64,000 bases of DNA from positions 186,001 to 250,000 of the forward strand of contig NZ_JAOWKY010000001.1 of assembly GCF_025751435.1 (NCBI RefSeq), read 5' to 3'. Origin of the DNA: Albidovulum marisflavi. GTDB taxonomy: Bacteria > Pseudomonadota > Alphaproteobacteria > Rhodobacterales > Rhodobacteraceae. A program made the position numbers and the translations under genes. A model generated the notes under the pieces. The model did no database searches. It was not told the origin of the DNA and was given only the letters and a program-made list of their open reading frames with translations. Of the stretch, positions 43,608 to 52,665 are shown piece by piece (within the stretch, counting starts at the first letter, position 1; each line of letters begins with the position of its first letter).

Positions 43608-44918
43608 ATGCTCGCAATTCTCGCCAACCGGACCTATCGCCACCTTTTCGGAGCGCAGATCGTTGCGCTGATGGGAACCGGCCTGGCCACAGTGGCCCTT
43701 GGCCTGCTTGCGTGGCAGATCGCGGGTGAAGACGCGGGCCTGGTGCTGGGCACCGCGCTGGCGATCAAGATGGTGGCCTATGTGACGCTTGCCCCGATCG
43801 CATCGGCCTTCACCGACCGGGTGCCGCGTCGCGCGATGCTGGTCGCGCTCGACTTGATTCGCGCGACCGTCGCCGTGGCGCTGCCCTTCGTGACCGAAGT
43901 CTGGCAAGTCTATCTGCTGATATTCCTGCTTCAGGCCGCTTCGGCGGGATTCACGCCCACCTTCCAGGCGACGATCCCCGATGTCCTGCCGGACGAGCGT
44001 GACTATACCCGCGCGCTGTCGCTTTCCCGCCTCGCCTACGACCTTGAAAGCCTGCTCTCGCCGGTGCTGGCGGCGGCGCTGCTGACCGTGGTCAGCTTTC
44101 CTGTCCTGTTCGGCGGCACCGTCGCGGGCTTTCTTGGCTCTGCCGCATTGGTTCTGTCGGTGACGCTGCCCGCGCCGAAGCCCGCACCGCCACGCGGCAT
44201 CTGGGATCGTACGACACGCGGAATTCGCATCTACCTCGCCACGCCGCGCCTGCGCGGGTTGCTGGCGCTAAGCCTTGCCGTCTCGGCGGCCGGCGCGATG
44301 ATCATCGTCAACACCGTCTTCATCGTGAAAGGCCGCTTCGGGCTTGCAGAGGCCGACGTTGCCCTGGCGCTCGCCGCATTCGGCGGGGGGTCGATGGCGG
44401 CGGCGCTGATCCTGCCCAGGCTGCTTGAACGCGTTCCGGACCGGCCCGCGATGCTTGCCGGAGCTTCGATCCTGACGCTGGGCATGTTTGCGGGCCCGCT
44501 GGCGGGCACGTTCGGGCTGCTCCTGGCCCTATGGCTTGTCATCGGCTTTGGCTACAGCCTGACCCAGACTCCGACCGGCCGGCTTCTGCGGCGCTCCGCG
44601 CAGCCAGAGGACCGGCACGCCATCTTCGCCGCGCAGTTCGCGCTGAGCCACGCGTGCTGGCTTGTGACCTATCCGCTTGCCGGGCGCTTCGGGGCGGGTT
44701 TCGGTCTTGACCCTACCTTCATCCTGATGGGGATGCTGGCCGCTGCCGGTGTCTTCGGGGCGATCAGGCTCTGGCCCCCCCGCGCGCCGGACAGGCTATC
44801 GCATGACCACGCCGATCTGCCCGACGACCATCCCCATCTGAAGAAGCACGGCACCCAAGGTCACAGCCACCCGATCGTCATAGATGACCTTCACCCGCGC
44901 TGGCCGCGCCATTCTTGA
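43608..44918 (+). CDS. MFS transporter with a His-rich C-terminal tail
   Basis: This is a 436-residue major facilitator superfamily protein with about 12 hydrophobic segments, a 'DRVPRRAML' loop-2-3 like signature, and a distinctive hydrophilic C-terminus that is rich in His/Asp (SHDHADLPDDHPH, GHSHPIVIDDLHP). I prefer the ATG at 43608 (MLAILANRTYRHLFGAQ) because GAGGAA lies upstream and earlier starts add non-membrane residues. Substrate is unknown; the tail might bind Zn, Ni or Co. It overlaps or abuts the YqaA gene. Confidence 0.88.
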   Translation: MLAILANRTYRHLFGAQIVALMGTGLATVALGLLAWQIAGEDAGLVLGTALAIKMVAYVTLAPIASAFTDRVPRRAMLVALDLIRATVAVALPFVTEVWQVYLLIFLLQAASAGFTPTFQATIPDVLPDERDYTRALSLSRLAYDLESLLSPVLAAALLTVVSFPVLFGGTVAGFLGSAALVLSVTLPAPKPAPPRGIWDRTTRGIRIYLATPRLRGLLALSLAVSAAGAMIIVNTVFIVKGRFGLAEADVALALAAFGGGSMAAALILPRLLERVPDRPAMLAGASILTLGMFAGPLAGTFGLLLALWLVIGFGYSLTQTPTGRLLRRSAQPEDRHAIFAAQFALSHACWLVTYPLAGRFGAGFGLDPTFILMGMLAAAGVFGAIRLWPPRAPDRLSHDHADLPDDHPHLKKHGTQGHSHPIVIDDLHPRWPRHS

Positions 44919-44934
44919 AATCAGGTCCCGCACT

Positions 44935-45363
44935 GTGATCGCACTCACCGGATTGTTTCTTGCCGCGTTCCTCGCAGCCACGCTTGTGCCCGCGCAGTCC
45001 GAGGCTGTCCTGACTGGACTGCTGCTGGCCGGTTCCCACCCCGTCGGGGTCCTGCTGGCGGTGGCGACTGCGGGCAATGTCCTTGGCGCGGTCGTGAACT
45101 GGGGACTCGGGCGCTTCCTGACCCGCTTCGCCGGCCATCCACGGTTTCCGTTTTCAACGACGCAGGTAGCGCGGGCACAGGCGTCATATGCCCGCTGGGG
45201 CTGGGCAAGCCTGTTCGGAAGCTGGCTACCCATCATAGGCGATCCGCTGACGCTTGCTGCCGGCGCGATGAGGGAGCCGCTCTGGCGCTTCCTGATCGTG
45301 GTGACAGTGGCGAAAGGCGGCCGCTACCTGGCTCTGGCCGGCGCCGCGCTGGCCTGGCACTGA
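44935..45363 (+). CDS. YqaA-family (DedA-like) membrane protein
   Basis: This membrane protein of about 142 residues has hydrophobic segments and the family blocks TLVPAQSEAVLTGLL, GNVLGAVVNWGLGRFL, YARWGWASLFGSWLPIIGDPLTLAAGAM. YqaA proteins belong to the SNARE-associated/VTT group that scrambles or flips lipids. The GTG at 44935 begins at the normal N-terminus; an ATG at 44884 would overlap the MFS gene by 35 bp. It is likely translated from the MFS transcript. Confidence 0.82.
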   Translation: MIALTGLFLAAFLAATLVPAQSEAVLTGLLLAGSHPVGVLLAVATAGNVLGAVVNWGLGRFLTRFAGHPRFPFSTTQVARAQASYARWGWASLFGSWLPIIGDPLTLAAGAMREPLWRFLIVVTVAKGGRYLALAGAALAWH

Positions 45364-45394
45364 CCGGCGCCGCGCGCGACAGTCGCATCAGGGC

Positions 45395-45438
45395 CAAAAC
45401 CAAGAAGCCATGCAAGCTCTTGGCGTTGCATGGCTTCT
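45395..45438 (-). terminator. rho-independent terminator after tRNA-Thr
   Basis: AGAAGCCATGCAA (45403-45415) and TTGCATGGCTTCT (45426-45438) form a perfect 13-bp stem with a 10-base loop, followed on the minus strand by TTGGTTTTGG. It begins 11 bp after the tRNA 3' CCA. Confidence 0.88.
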
Positions 45439-45448
45439 TTCTGGTAAC

Positions 45449-45524
45449 TGGTGCCGGTGAAGGGACTCGAACCCCCGACCCCATCATTACGAATGACGTG
45501 CTCTACCAGCTGAGCTACACCGGC
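45449..45524 (-). tRNA. tRNA-Thr (anticodon CGU)
   Basis: This is a 76-nt tRNA with the CCA encoded (45449-45451). Acceptor stem is GCCGGTG with CACCGGC; the D arm is GCTC..GAGC; anticodon stem CGTCA / TGATG encloses loop TTCGTAA, so the anticodon is CGT (CGU), reading ACG for threonine. The T arm GGGGG TTCGAGT CCC C-type and T-loop GTTCGAGTCCC are normal. It has its own terminator. Confidence 0.96.
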
Positions 45525-45632
45525 ACTTCCCCATGCAGGCGAACGTGCCTGCAGGTGGCGGCTCCGCCTTGAGACGTATCTCGGGCGAACCGTGGGCGGG
45601 CTGATAGCACCATCGGACTAAAGTGTGTAGCC

Positions 45633-47120
45633 CTATTTTTCGTCTTTTTCCTGCTCCGCCTCCAGCTGGTCCACGGCCTCGTCATCAACGACGTAATCCG
45701 CGGCGGGGGCGATCCGGTCGCGCGGCTCGGGCGCGCTTCTTGCCCGTTCGCCGACGATCAGCGGCAGGACGGCCGCGCCAGCGGTCATGCCGGAACCCCT
45801 TTCCTCGGGTTCTCGCCAGGTAAAGGTGTCGAAACCACCGCAATTGTTGCAGACGGGGGACCATTGCGACTCGATGTTGTGGCACTTGTCGCAGACCCAC
45901 TGGGGGCCGCGGCTTGCGGTCAGCGCCCGTGCAAGCCATCCCCGCACCACGGATTCGGGTGATCCCTCTCCGCGCTCGATCGCCGCCATGATCGTCAGCG
46001 CCCGCGCGGTCGGGTGGGCCTGGGCCAGCGCGCCCATCGCGCGGCGCGCTGCCGGGAAGTCCTCGGCGGCGATGTTCAGTTCCGCCTTGAGAAGCCGGCT
46101 TTCCTCGTGATCCGGCCGCGCGGCAATCAGTGCTTCGAAGCGCTTCAGACGCTCCTGCGGGGTCTCGTCTGGTGCGATCGCCGCGAAGGCCGCCGCCAGA
46201 TCAGGGTGCGGCTGCTCTGACCAGGCCTTGACCAGAATCCGGTGGGCAAGCTTCGGCTTGCCCTTTTCGATGTAGCCGCGCGCCGCCATCGCTGCGGCCG
46301 GTATGAGGTCAGGCGAGGCCTTGTTTGCCGCTATGGCGGCTTCGCGCGCCTCGATCGAGGCCTCCTCGTCAAAGACCTCGCGCGCTTCCTGAAGGGCCAG
46401 CACGGCGTCGCGGCGAATGTGGACGTCGCGGGGCAGAAGCCCCTGCTTGTGCTTGGCGCTCAGTATCTTTCGCGCGCCACGCCAGTCGCCCGTTCCGGTC
46501 TGAAGCCGGAAAAGCGTGTCCTGCACGTCTTCGCTTCGGGGGTTCAGCGAAAACGCCTTTTCCGCCAGCTTCAGCGCTGTTTCCGTGTCGCCTTCGCCCA
46601 GCTTCTGCATCATCAGGCCACGCACACCGACGAACCGGGTCCGGTCGTCGGCCAGCAGACGCTTGTAGACAGCCGTCGCGCGGCGCGTATCGCCCGCCAG
46701 CTCGGCGGCCTGCGCCGTAAGCAGGTTCGTCAGCTCCGGCCGTCCCAGGAACTTTTCCGCACGCGCGGCCTTGGCCATCGCCACCCGCCCGTCACCGGAC
46801 GCGATCGCCATCATGCCCTCGGCAAGGGCCTCGAACCCCTTGCGCTCGCGATTGCGGTTGAAATAGCGGCTGATCGCGGTTTCGTCACCGTTCAGGAAAT
46901 GCAGCGTCGCGATCAGCAGACCAAGGATCCTCAGCGCGATCCAGACCAGGATGACCAGCAGCACCGCCGCGATCGCGGCCTGAAGCGGGCCCAGCGTGAA
47001 TTCGGTATTGGCCACGATCAGACGCAACCCGCTGCCCTGATCGGCTAGGTGCCCTGCCAGAAGCGTAAGCGCCGCCACCACGGCGACGAAAACCACGATC
47101 TTGATGAAGGACCAGATCAT
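45633..47120 (-). CDS. hemY: HemY-like TPR membrane protein with C-terminal metal ribbon (LapB-like layout)
   Basis: This is a 495-residue protein with two N-terminal membrane segments (about residues 3-25 and 42-68), a TPR-like helical region (about 90-390), and a C-terminal four-Cys ribbon WVCDKCHNIESQW..VCNNCGGFDTFTW (about residue 415). The HemY_N domain is typical of proteins next to hemD. The TM + TPR + rubredoxin-like ribbon layout also matches LapB/YciM, which regulates LPS synthesis. It sits 3' of the Mic60 gene, 10 bp apart, in a hemD-Mic60-hemY unit. Do not confuse with the protoporphyrinogen oxidase also called HemY. Confidence 0.86.
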   Translation of the reverse strand: MIWSFIKIVVFVAVVAALTLLAGHLADQGSGLRLIVANTEFTLGPLQAAIAAVLLVILVWIALRILGLLIATLHFLNGDETAISRYFNRNRERKGFEALAEGMMAIASGDGRVAMAKAARAEKFLGRPELTNLLTAQAAELAGDTRRATAVYKRLLADDRTRFVGVRGLMMQKLGEGDTETALKLAEKAFSLNPRSEDVQDTLFRLQTGTGDWRGARKILSAKHKQGLLPRDVHIRRDAVLALQEAREVFDEEASIEAREAAIAANKASPDLIPAAAMAARGYIEKGKPKLAHRILVKAWSEQPHPDLAAAFAAIAPDETPQERLKRFEALIAARPDHEESRLLKAELNIAAEDFPAARRAMGALAQAHPTARALTIMAAIERGEGSPESVVRGWLARALTASRGPQWVCDKCHNIESQWSPVCNNCGGFDTFTWREPEERGSGMTAGAAVLPLIVGERARSAPEPRDRIAPAADYVVDDEAVDQLEAEQEKDEK

Positions 47121-47130
47121 CGTGCACCCC

Positions 47131-48399
47131 TCACTCGACGGCCTGCGCCAGCGCGGAAAGCGAAGCCTGCGCCGTCATGCGCCGCTGCGCAAGTCCGATC
47201 CATTCCCCCATGACCGCCTGGCCCGCCGCAGGCAGATTGCCGATTTCGTCTATCGCCCCGGCGATGTCCCCGGCCCGCAAGGCCGCTTCGGCCCGCGAAA
47301 GCACGGCATCGGGGTCGTCCCCCGCACGCGGGGTCAGCGACCGCGCCCCCGACTGGCTGCGCAGGAACGCGGTGATCTTGTCCAGCCAGCCGTCGCCCGC
47401 GGTTTCGCGCAAGGACACCGACAGGGCGTCACGCGATGCGGTTTCGAAGCGTGCCAGAAGCAGCTGGCTGGTCGGAACCCCCTTGGCCTGTTCGCCAAGC
47501 TCAGAAGGAACCTCCACGCCCGCGCTGGCAAGATCGGCAAGCGCGCCATCTATCGCCGCGCCGCTTTCCATGGCTGCCCGCAGATGGCTGAGCGCCGCGC
47601 GTGCAAGGCTGCGCTTTGCCTCTGCCTCGGCCTGGGCGCGAATCCGGGCGGCTTCCTCTTCGGCGGCGCCCAGACGGCTTTCGGCTTCTTCCGCGATCTG
47701 GGCAACCCTGCTTTCGATGGCGGAACTTTCGGACCTCTGGCCTTCGATCTCGGCCCTGAGCGTCGCGATCTCGCGCTCGAACGACTGGATCGCCGCCGTC
47801 GACACACCACCGCCGGATGCCGGGGCGCGTTCAAGCGCCGTCAGGCGTTCGTCAAAGGCATCGACGCGCTGCGTCAGGGCCGACAACGCTTCGGCAAAGC
47901 CGATGCGCTCCGCCTCGGCCTGGGCAAGCGCGCTGGACACCCGGTCATCAAGCGCCGCCATGTCCTCAGTCGACGCACCCGGAGCCATCGCGCCGACCCG
48001 CGTTTCAAGTGCCGAGATGTCCGCATCCTGCGTGCCAAGCTGCGCCTTGAGCACCGCGAGCTGCCCTTGCATGTCGCCCCCGGGCTGCAGTTGCGGCAGG
48101 ACGTAATAGGCGGCGCCCGCCCCGATGCCGGCCGCCACGGCGCCGCCCAGAACGGTGCCGAACCATCCGCCACCGGATCGCGCGGGGCGCTCGGCTGCTT
48201 CATCAACCGTCGCGACAGGCGCTTCGTCCGGCATGTCTTCGCCCAGGGGAGCCTGTTCCACGGGTTCGTCCGTCGCCTCAGGCATCACGTCGGCGTCTGC
48301 AACCGAGGTGTCTGCAACAGGTTCCGCGACCTCAGGCGCTTCGGTGTCGATCGGGGCCTGGGCATCATCCGGGGTTTCGGAGCTTTTCTTTCTGGCCAA
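47131..48399 (-). CDS. Mic60/mitofilin-type inner-membrane protein (COG4223)
   Basis: This is a 422-residue protein with an acidic, disordered N-terminus (about 1-75), one membrane segment (GGGWFGTVLGGAVAAGIGAGAAYYV in blocks of fewer residues, about 76-100), a long coiled coil (about 105-270) and a helical C-terminal mitofilin domain (about 280-422). Alphaproteobacterial Mic60 shapes intracytoplasmic membranes, homologous to mitochondrial cristae organiser. Placement between hemD and hemY is conserved. The name rests on architecture plus synteny. Confidence 0.85.
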   Translation of the reverse strand: MARKKSSETPDDAQAPIDTEAPEVAEPVADTSVADADVMPEATDEPVEQAPLGEDMPDEAPVATVDEAAERPARSGGGWFGTVLGGAVAAGIGAGAAYYVLPQLQPGGDMQGQLAVLKAQLGTQDADISALETRVGAMAPGASTEDMAALDDRVSSALAQAEAERIGFAEALSALTQRVDAFDERLTALERAPASGGGVSTAAIQSFEREIATLRAEIEGQRSESSAIESRVAQIAEEAESRLGAAEEEAARIRAQAEAEAKRSLARAALSHLRAAMESGAAIDGALADLASAGVEVPSELGEQAKGVPTSQLLLARFETASRDALSVSLRETAGDGWLDKITAFLRSQSGARSLTPRAGDDPDAVLSRAEAALRAGDIAGAIDEIGNLPAAGQAVMGEWIGLAQRRMTAQASLSALAQAVE

Positions 48400-48468
48400 T
48401 CGTGCCTCCCGATCGCTACGCCGGCCAAGGGCCCGCTTTCTTCAATCTAGCCACCACTTGGGCCCGCC

Positions 48469-49197
48469 TCAAGCCGAACCGGCTGCGGCGATAAGCGCGG
48501 CCAGCGCGTCCAGCATCGCGCCAGCGTCCGGCTGCGCCGCCACCTCAAGCGCAGCATGGGCCAGCGGTCGGGCCGCCTGGGCAACCCGATCGCTCATCGC
48601 GGCGATGTAAAGGGGGGCGGACACATCACACATGGCAGCTGACGCGCGCCGCGCCGACGCAGGCGAAAACAGGGGCAGCAGAAGCGGTTCACGCGCCCCT
48701 AGCGCGCGAAGCAGCTCGACCGACGGCGCCACGCGTGTCTGATCGTATACGACGGCAGAAACAGTCTCTATTCCGGCCGATTCAAGCATACCCGAGATAT
48801 CGAACGCGATCTCGGCGCCATGCGGATATGCCAGTCGGCGGGCCTGCGCCGACGCGATGATCTGCCGTGCCAGCCCCTGCGCGTCGCCTGGGCCTTCGGT
48901 GGCCTGAAACCCCGCCGCGCGCGCCGCCTGCGCGGTGCGCGCGCCCACGCAGAGCGCGGGCAAATTCGTGCTTGGAAAAAGGCGCCGAAACCCCTCGACC
49001 GCATTGGCCGAGGTAAAGATCACCGCCTCGCATCCGGTCAGGTCCATCGCGGGCGTCAGGTAGCGGATCTCGGTCAGCGGAGAGGTGATGATGGGCCAAT
49101 CGGCGCCAAAGCGGGCCCGAAAGGCGCCGGCGAAGGCCGCGGCCTGCGAGGCGGGCCGTGTCAGGATCAGCGTCGGCCGGATAATCGCGCCCCCCAT
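48469..49197 (-). CDS. hemD: uroporphyrinogen-III synthase HemD
   Basis: HemD cyclises hydroxymethylbilane to uroporphyrinogen III, the common precursor of heme, siroheme, cobalamin and bacteriochlorophyll. The 242-residue protein has the two-lobed fold: N-terminal [52 protein letters not shown], and [12 protein letters not shown]. hemC, the preceding step, is not beside it. It is divergent from tsaD. Confidence 0.9.
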   Translation of the reverse strand: MGGAIIRPTLILTRPASQAAAFAGAFRARFGADWPIITSPLTEIRYLTPAMDLTGCEAVIFTSANAVEGFRRLFPSTNLPALCVGARTAQAARAAGFQATEGPGDAQGLARQIIASAQARRLAYPHGAEIAFDISGMLESAGIETVSAVVYDQTRVAPSVELLRALGAREPLLLPLFSPASARRASAAMCDVSAPLYIAAMSDRVAQAARPLAHAALEVAAQPDAGAMLDALAALIAAAGSA

Positions 49198-49270
49198 TCG
49201 GGCCCCCGGGATTGTATGGAGCCTGTCTGGGTGTTACCTGCCAGAAGCAGGTCGCGCAACCGGCAGGATC

Positions 49271-50365
49271 ATGGGCGAAACGATCACAATTCTAGGGCTT
49301 GAAAGCAGCTGTGACGACACCGCTGCCGGTGTCGTCCGACTTGTGGGCAACCAGCCCGAAATCCTGTCCTCGGTGGTCGAGGGCCAGACCGACCTGCATG
49401 CGGCCTTCGGGGGCGTGGTTCCCGAGATTGCCGCGCGCGCGCATGCGGAGAAGATAGACACCTGCGTCGAACAGGCGCTGTCTGACGCGGGCGTGGCGCT
49501 GGCCGATCTGGATGCCGTGGCCGTCACGGCCGGACCCGGCCTGATCGGCGGCGTCCTGGCCGGGGTCATGTGCGCCAAGGCGATATCCGCTGCGGCGGGT
49601 CTTCCCCTGATCGGCGTCAATCACCTGGCAGGGCACGCGCTGACGCCGCGCCTGACGGACGGGCTGTCCTTCCCCTACCTCATGCTTCTGGTCTCCGGCG
49701 GGCATTGCCAGTTCCTGCTTGTCCGTGGGGTGGAGGACTTCACGCGCCTCGGCGGCACGATCGACGACGCGCCGGGCGAAGCTTTCGACAAGACGGCAAA
49801 GCTTCTGGGGCTGCCGCAGCCGGGCGGCCCCTCGGTCGAGGCCAGGGCCGCAGAGGGCAAGTCCGCGCGCTTTGCCTTTCCGCGCCCGCTGCTGGACCGT
49901 CCTGGGGTGGACCTATCCTTTTCGGGCCTCAAGACGGCGCTGTTGCGCGCGCGTGACGGCGTGGTGGCGGAAAAGGGCGGCCTGACCGAGCAGGACCGCG
50001 CCGACCTTTGCGCGGGCTTTCAGGCGGCGGTGGTTGACGTCCTTTCGGCAAAATCGGCACGCGCACTGGACCTTTATCTGGACGAGGCGCCGGCGCAACC
50101 TGCCTTTGCCGTCGCGGGCGGTGTCGCCGCGAACAGGGCGATCCGCGCGGCGCTTGAGCAGGTGGCGGCAGAACGTGGGGTGCGCTTCCTGGCACCGCCG
50201 CTTTCGCTTTGCACCGACAACGCGGCGATGATCGCCTGGGCCGGGATCGAACGGTTCCGGCTGGGTCTTCGCGACGACCTGAGTCTGTCGGCGCGGCCGC
50301 GTTGGCCGCTTGACCGTCGCAGCGCGCCGATGCTTGGCGCGGGCAAGAAGGGGGCCAAGGCATGA
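49271..50365 (+). CDS. tsaD: tRNA N6-adenosine threonylcarbamoyltransferase TsaD
   Basis: TsaD, with TsaB and TsaE, adds the threonylcarbamoyl group to A37 of ANN-decoding tRNAs (t6A). The 364-residue protein has [14 protein letters not shown], the metal-binding HLAGH in [41 protein letters not shown] and [13 protein letters not shown]. The ATG at 49271 begins [16 protein letters not shown], the usual N-terminus. The stop overlaps gpsA (ATGA). TsaE is also in the window at 60581. Confidence 0.97.
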   Translation: MGETITILGLESSCDDTAAGVVRLVGNQPEILSSVVEGQTDLHAAFGGVVPEIAARAHAEKIDTCVEQALSDAGVALADLDAVAVTAGPGLIGGVLAGVMCAKAISAAAGLPLIGVNHLAGHALTPRLTDGLSFPYLMLLVSGGHCQFLLVRGVEDFTRLGGTIDDAPGEAFDKTAKLLGLPQPGGPSVEARAAEGKSARFAFPRPLLDRPGVDLSFSGLKTALLRARDGVVAEKGGLTEQDRADLCAGFQAAVVDVLSAKSARALDLYLDEAPAQPAFAVAGGVAANRAIRAALEQVAAERGVRFLAPPLSLCTDNAAMIAWAGIERFRLGLRDDLSLSARPRWPLDRRSAPMLGAGKKGAKA

Positions 50366-51327
50366 CAATCGCGGTTCTGGGCGCGGGGGCATTCGGCACG
50401 GCGCTTGCGGTTGCGCTGGCGCGCAACGGTGACGCGGTTGGCCTGTGGGCGCGCGATGCAGGCCATGCCGCCGCAATGCAGGCGACACGGCGTAACGACC
50501 GGCGCCTGCCGGGCGCGGAACTGCCCCAGAACGTCACTGTTTCGGCCGAAATCGCAGATTTTCTGGCGGCCAGCACGATCCTTCTGGCCGTGCCGATGCA
50601 GCGGCTTGACGCATTCCTGCACGACCATGCGGGGGCGCTGGACGGGCGAATGCTCGTGGCCTGCTGCAAGGGGATCGACCTTGCTTCGGGCCGCGGACCC
50701 GTGGCGATCATCGCCGCGGCATGCCCCAAGGCGACCCCGGCGATCCTGACCGGGCCCAGCTTTGCCGCAGACATCGCGCGCGGGTTGCCGACCGCACTGA
50801 CTCTGGCCTGCGCCGATCCAAGGGCCGGCGAGGCGCTGCAGGCGGAACTTTCGACGCCCGTTCTGCGACTCTACCGGACCGAGGACACGGCCGGGGCGGA
50901 ACTGGGTGGCGCCTTGAAGAACGTCATCGCGATCGCCGCAGGCGTCGTCAGCGGCGCAGGGCTGGGCGACAGCGCCCGTGCGGCCCTGATGACGCGCGGC
51001 TTTGCCGAGATGAGCCGGCTGGCGTTTGCCCTTGGCGCGCGGCCCGAAACCCTTGCGGGACTGTCGGGGTTCGGAGACCTGGTGCTGACCTGTACCTCGG
51101 CCCAGTCGCGCAACTTCCGCTTCGGCCAGGCGCTTGGCGCGGGCGAACCCTTCGACACCACCACGACCGTCGAGGGCGCGGCGACCGCCGAGGCCGCAAG
51201 CGTCGTCGCCGGACGCATGGCCATCGACATCCCCATCACCCGGATGGTCGCCGCGCTTGTCGGTGGCCATGTTTCCGTTCCGCAGGCCGTCGAGGCGCTG
51301 CTTTCCCGTCCCCTGAAGAAGGAATGA
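50362..51327 (+). CDS. gpsA: NAD(P)-dependent glycerol-3-phosphate dehydrogenase GpsA
   Basis: GpsA reduces dihydroxyacetone phosphate to sn-glycerol-3-phosphate for phospholipid synthesis. The 321-residue protein starts with the nucleotide-binding [18 protein letters not shown], and has [43 protein letters not shown] with the catalytic Lys, and [11 protein letters not shown]. It overlaps tsaD by four bases and is followed closely by a YciI-like gene. Confidence 0.97.
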   Translation: MTIAVLGAGAFGTALAVALARNGDAVGLWARDAGHAAAMQATRRNDRRLPGAELPQNVTVSAEIADFLAASTILLAVPMQRLDAFLHDHAGALDGRMLVACCKGIDLASGRGPVAIIAAACPKATPAILTGPSFAADIARGLPTALTLACADPRAGEALQAELSTPVLRLYRTEDTAGAELGGALKNVIAIAAGVVSGAGLGDSARAALMTRGFAEMSRLAFALGARPETLAGLSGFGDLVLTCTSAQSRNFRFGQALGAGEPFDTTTTVEGAATAEAASVVAGRMAIDIPITRMVAALVGGHVSVPQAVEALLSRPLKKE

Positions 51328-51329
51328 CC

Positions 51330-51599
51330 ATGCACTTCGCCGTCATCTGCCGTGACAAGCCCGGCCACCTGCAGACACGTCTGGACAACCGCGCCGGGCA
51401 TCTGGCCTATATCGAACAAACCGGCATCGTCGCGCTGGCCGGCCCGCTGATCGAAGATGGCCAGATGTGCGGCTCTCTCGTGATCCTCGATTGCGCGGAT
51501 CGCGCCGCAGCCGACGCGTGGGTGGCAGGCGACCCCTATGGCATCGCGGGCCTTTTCGACAGCGTCAGCGTCACCGAATGGAAAAGGGTCATCGGCTGA
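51330..51599 (+). CDS. YciI-family protein
   Basis: This is an 89-residue ferredoxin-like protein of the YciI group: MHFAVICRDKPGHLQTRLDNRAGHLAYIEQ opening in shorter blocks, GPLIEDGQMCGSLVILD, and AGDPYGIAGLFDSVSVTEW. The conserved His in GHLAYIEQ and Asp in AGDPY are the putative active-site pair. AAGGA lies six bases before the ATG at 51330; the ATG at 51324 would also be possible. It lies between gpsA and the EVE gene and is co-transcribed. Confidence 0.9.
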   Translation: MHFAVICRDKPGHLQTRLDNRAGHLAYIEQTGIVALAGPLIEDGQMCGSLVILDCADRAAADAWVAGDPYGIAGLFDSVSVTEWKRVIG

Positions 51600-52012
51600 T
51601 GGCGTACTGGCTTTTCAAGTCCGAACCCGACGCCTGGAGCTGGGACCAGCAAGTCGCCAAGGGCGACGCGGGCGAGGAATGGACCGGCGTGCGCAACTAC
51701 CAGGCGCGCAACAACATGCGGGCGATGAAGCTGGGCGACAAGGGCTTCTTCTACCACTCCAACATCGGCAAGGAGATCGTCGGCATCGTCGAAGTTTCGG
51801 CCGAGTGCCACCCGGACTCATCCACCGACGACCCCCGGTGGGAATGTGTCGACATCCGCGCCATCCGGCCCTTGCCCCGCGCCATCACGCTGGAAGAGGC
51901 AAAGGCGGAACCGCGGCTTGCCGACATGGCGCTTGTCAAGAATACCCGCCTGTCGGTCCAGCCGGTGACCGACGCGGAATGGAAGGTGATCTGCGAACTC
52001 GCAGGTCTGTAG
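51599..52012 (+). CDS. EVE-domain protein
   Basis: This is a 137-residue EVE domain (PUA-like fold): MAYWLFKSEPDAWSWDQQV, WTGVRNYQARNNMRAMKLGD, and FFYHSNIGKEIVGIVEV, all hallmarks. EVE and YTH domains read modified bases in RNA or DNA; bacterial EVE proteins are uncharacterised in this context. It overlaps the YciI stop by TGATG, in an operon with tsaD (a tRNA modification gene), which suggests an RNA-related role by inference. Confidence 0.93.
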   Translation: MAYWLFKSEPDAWSWDQQVAKGDAGEEWTGVRNYQARNNMRAMKLGDKGFFYHSNIGKEIVGIVEVSAECHPDSSTDDPRWECVDIRAIRPLPRAITLEEAKAEPRLADMALVKNTRLSVQPVTDAEWKVICELAGL

Positions 52013-52067
52013 ACCGCCGCGCGACGGCAAGGCATGATGGCGCCACGAAACAGTACGAGGTTCCATC

Positions 52068-52460
52068 ATGTCCCTTCTCAGCGTGCTTATCGCGGCGGCG
52101 GCGGGTTATGCGCTTGGCGCGGTGTGGTACATGTCGCTGTCGCGGCAGTGGATGACGGCGGCGGGTGTCGCTTGTGACGAAAACGGCAGGCCGCTGCAAC
52201 GGAGCATCACGCCCTTCATCCTCTCGGCCGTCGCCATGCTTCTGGTTGCGGGCATGATGCGGCACATTTTCGGAATGGCTGGTGTCGACGGGTTCGGCGC
52301 CGGGCTGGTCGCAGGGTTGGGCCTTGGCGCCTTTATCGCGGCGCCCTGGATCCTGATCAACTATGCCTACGCGCGCCGGCCCGGCTCCCTGACGCTGATC
52401 GACGGGGGATACGCCATCCTTGGCTGCGCGATCATTGGCGCGGTGCTGGGTCTGTTCTGA
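52068..52460 (+). CDS. DUF1761 membrane protein
   Basis: This is a 130-residue membrane protein of the DUF1761 family with four hydrophobic segments. The N-terminus AAAAGYALGAVWYMSLSRQW and the internal PWILINYAYARRPGSLTLIDGGYAILG match. Its role is unknown. It lies 55 bp after the EVE gene on the same strand and is followed by a strong palindrome. Confidence 0.87.
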   Translation: MSLLSVLIAAAAGYALGAVWYMSLSRQWMTAAGVACDENGRPLQRSITPFILSAVAMLLVAGMMRHIFGMAGVDGFGAGLVAGLGLGAFIAAPWILINYAYARRPGSLTLIDGGYAILGCAIIGAVLGLF

Positions 52461-52665
52461 ATTTCAGCGGGGTCCCGGGCACACGGTCCGGGACCCCTGC
52501 CACCCCGGCGCACCCCTGCACCATCCGCGACAATCGGTCTCGGCCGTACTGGCCTGTTGCGGTCGATCGTAGGGTCGCACCGTCGCCGCGGCAAGCGCAA
52601 TCTCAGGACAATGATAAACGAAATCAAGGGATTGCGTTAACCCTTGCGTAAGGATCGCGTCTTGG
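52461..52665. other. 205-bp convergent intergenic region with a GC palindrome
   Basis: No gene is seen. GGGGTCCCGG (52469-52478) and CCGGGACCCC (52488-52497) form a 10-bp perfect stem with a 9-base loop eight bases after the DUF1761 stop. It lacks a T-tract, so it is either a weak terminator or a stability element. The rest is unremarkable, including an imperfect TTAA-N7-GTAA at 52637-52651. Confidence 0.55.

Noticed and set aside
51599-52012. EVE-domain gene as a marker of a defence island
   Set aside because: It is embedded in a tsaD-gpsA operon with tight overlaps, not near restriction or abortive-infection genes.
52637-52651. TTAA-N7-GTAA resembling a CtrA half-perfect site
   Set aside because: It lies between the 3' ends of two convergent genes, where no promoter is needed, and has a mismatch.
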